This document shows positions 4,913 to 5,079 of a stretch of 5,079 nucleotides of DNA, in pieces. The stretch comes from Coriobacteriia bacterium. Its GTDB lineage: Bacteria; Actinomycetota; Coriobacteriia; WRKU01; WQUG01. The notes under the pieces were generated by a model. The model searched no databases. It saw nothing but the letters and a program-made list of their open reading frames with translations, and was not told the origin of the DNA. Position 1 is the first letter of the stretch, and every line of letters begins with the position of its first letter. Location: the NCBI GenBank assembly GCA_009779395.1, contig WREJ01000095.1, positions 1 through 5,079 on the forward strand, written 5' to 3'. The translations under genes and the position numbers were made by a program.

Positions 4913-5079
4913 GTTTGCCTAGCGGGGACAGCAACAGGCGACCCTGACCCTCGCAGTGGGGACAGATTTCACGCGCCAGGCGGGACAGACCGTCAGCGGT
5001 GTTTTTGCGGGTAATCTCTGCCAGACCTAGGCTGTTTAGACCCAGCAGTTTTGTGCGCGCAGGGTCGCGTGTCAGCAGG
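4905..5079 (-). CDS. rng: Ribonuclease E/G family protein, C-terminal 57 residues only
   Basis: The minus-strand frame enters at the right edge and ends at TAG (4905-4907). The text TKLLGLNSLGLAEITRK followed by CPHCEGQGR matches the end of the catalytic part of RNase E/G, where a Leu-Gly-Leu-x-E-x-T-R-K segment leads to the paired-cysteine CPxC zinc link that joins the two halves of the dimer. The protein stops about a dozen residues after the link, so it has no long C-terminal scaffold of the E. coli RNase E kind and is RNase G-like. The family cleaves single-stranded RNA in mRNA decay and rRNA maturation. The catalytic DNase I-like and S1 domains lie outside the window, so intactness cannot be judged. 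The symbol rng is chosen over rne from the short tail only. Confidence 0.85.
   Translation of the reverse strand, partial: LLTRDPARTKLLGLNSLGLAEITRKNTADGLSRLAREICPHCEGQGRLLLSPLGKRS

Noticed and set aside
1..5079. A novel defence or other multi-gene system
   Set aside because: The genes are a surface protein, a metabolic hydrolase, a lipid/ribosome operon, a lipoprotein and a ribonuclease. No toxin-antitoxin pair, nuclease-helicase set, reverse transcriptase, transposase or phage gene is visible.

Overview
This is a bacterial chromosome window with six protein-coding genes, two of them cut by the window edges. By eye the base composition is mixed, with GC near one half. A signal-peptidase-I surface protein, a lipoprotein, a zinc-type L32 and an apparently leaderless gene would fit a Gram-positive-type lineage, possibly Actinomycetota/Coriobacteriia-like. 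That placement is an inference of low confidence, because no rRNA or other strong marker is present.

Layout, left to right. (a) 1-1484, minus strand: the N-terminal 494 codons of a secreted surface protein made of a signal peptide, a seven-unit RCC1-type beta-propeller and the start of what looks like a bacterial Ig-like (SbsA/Big_5) domain. It runs off the left edge. (b) 1485-1636: a divergent promoter region with an extended -10 element on each strand. (c) 1637-2254, plus strand: an isochorismatase-family cysteine hydrolase, probably leaderless, whose 3' end overlaps the next gene tail-to-tail by 29 bp. (d) 2226-4212, minus strand: a tight cluster read rpmF (ribosomal protein L32) -> plsX (phosphate acyltransferase) -> an unrecognised exported single-pass membrane protein. 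(e) 4213-4462: a divergent regulatory region with a good rpmF promoter, a tandemly repeated leader and TCCA/TGGA dyads. (f) 4463-4870, plus strand: a small lipoprotein with an OB-fold-like domain. (g) 4905-5079, minus strand: the last 57 residues of an RNase E/G family ribonuclease, entering from the right edge.

How the genes relate. The only clear functional unit is rpmF-plsX, a widely conserved pairing of ribosome synthesis with phospholipid initiation: PlsX makes acyl-phosphate for glycerolipid synthesis. The third gene is coupled to plsX by an ATGA overlap, so it is probably co-expressed, and its topology suggests an envelope protein. The hydrolase and the lipoprotein are single plus-strand genes set between minus-strand genes. 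I see no rRNA, tRNA, CRISPR array, insertion sequence or convincing intrinsic terminator, and no evidence for a defence or other novel multi-gene system. The most interesting points are the blade-triplet duplication in the RCC1 protein, the leaderless start, the unknown membrane protein riding on plsX, and the repeated leader of rpmF.
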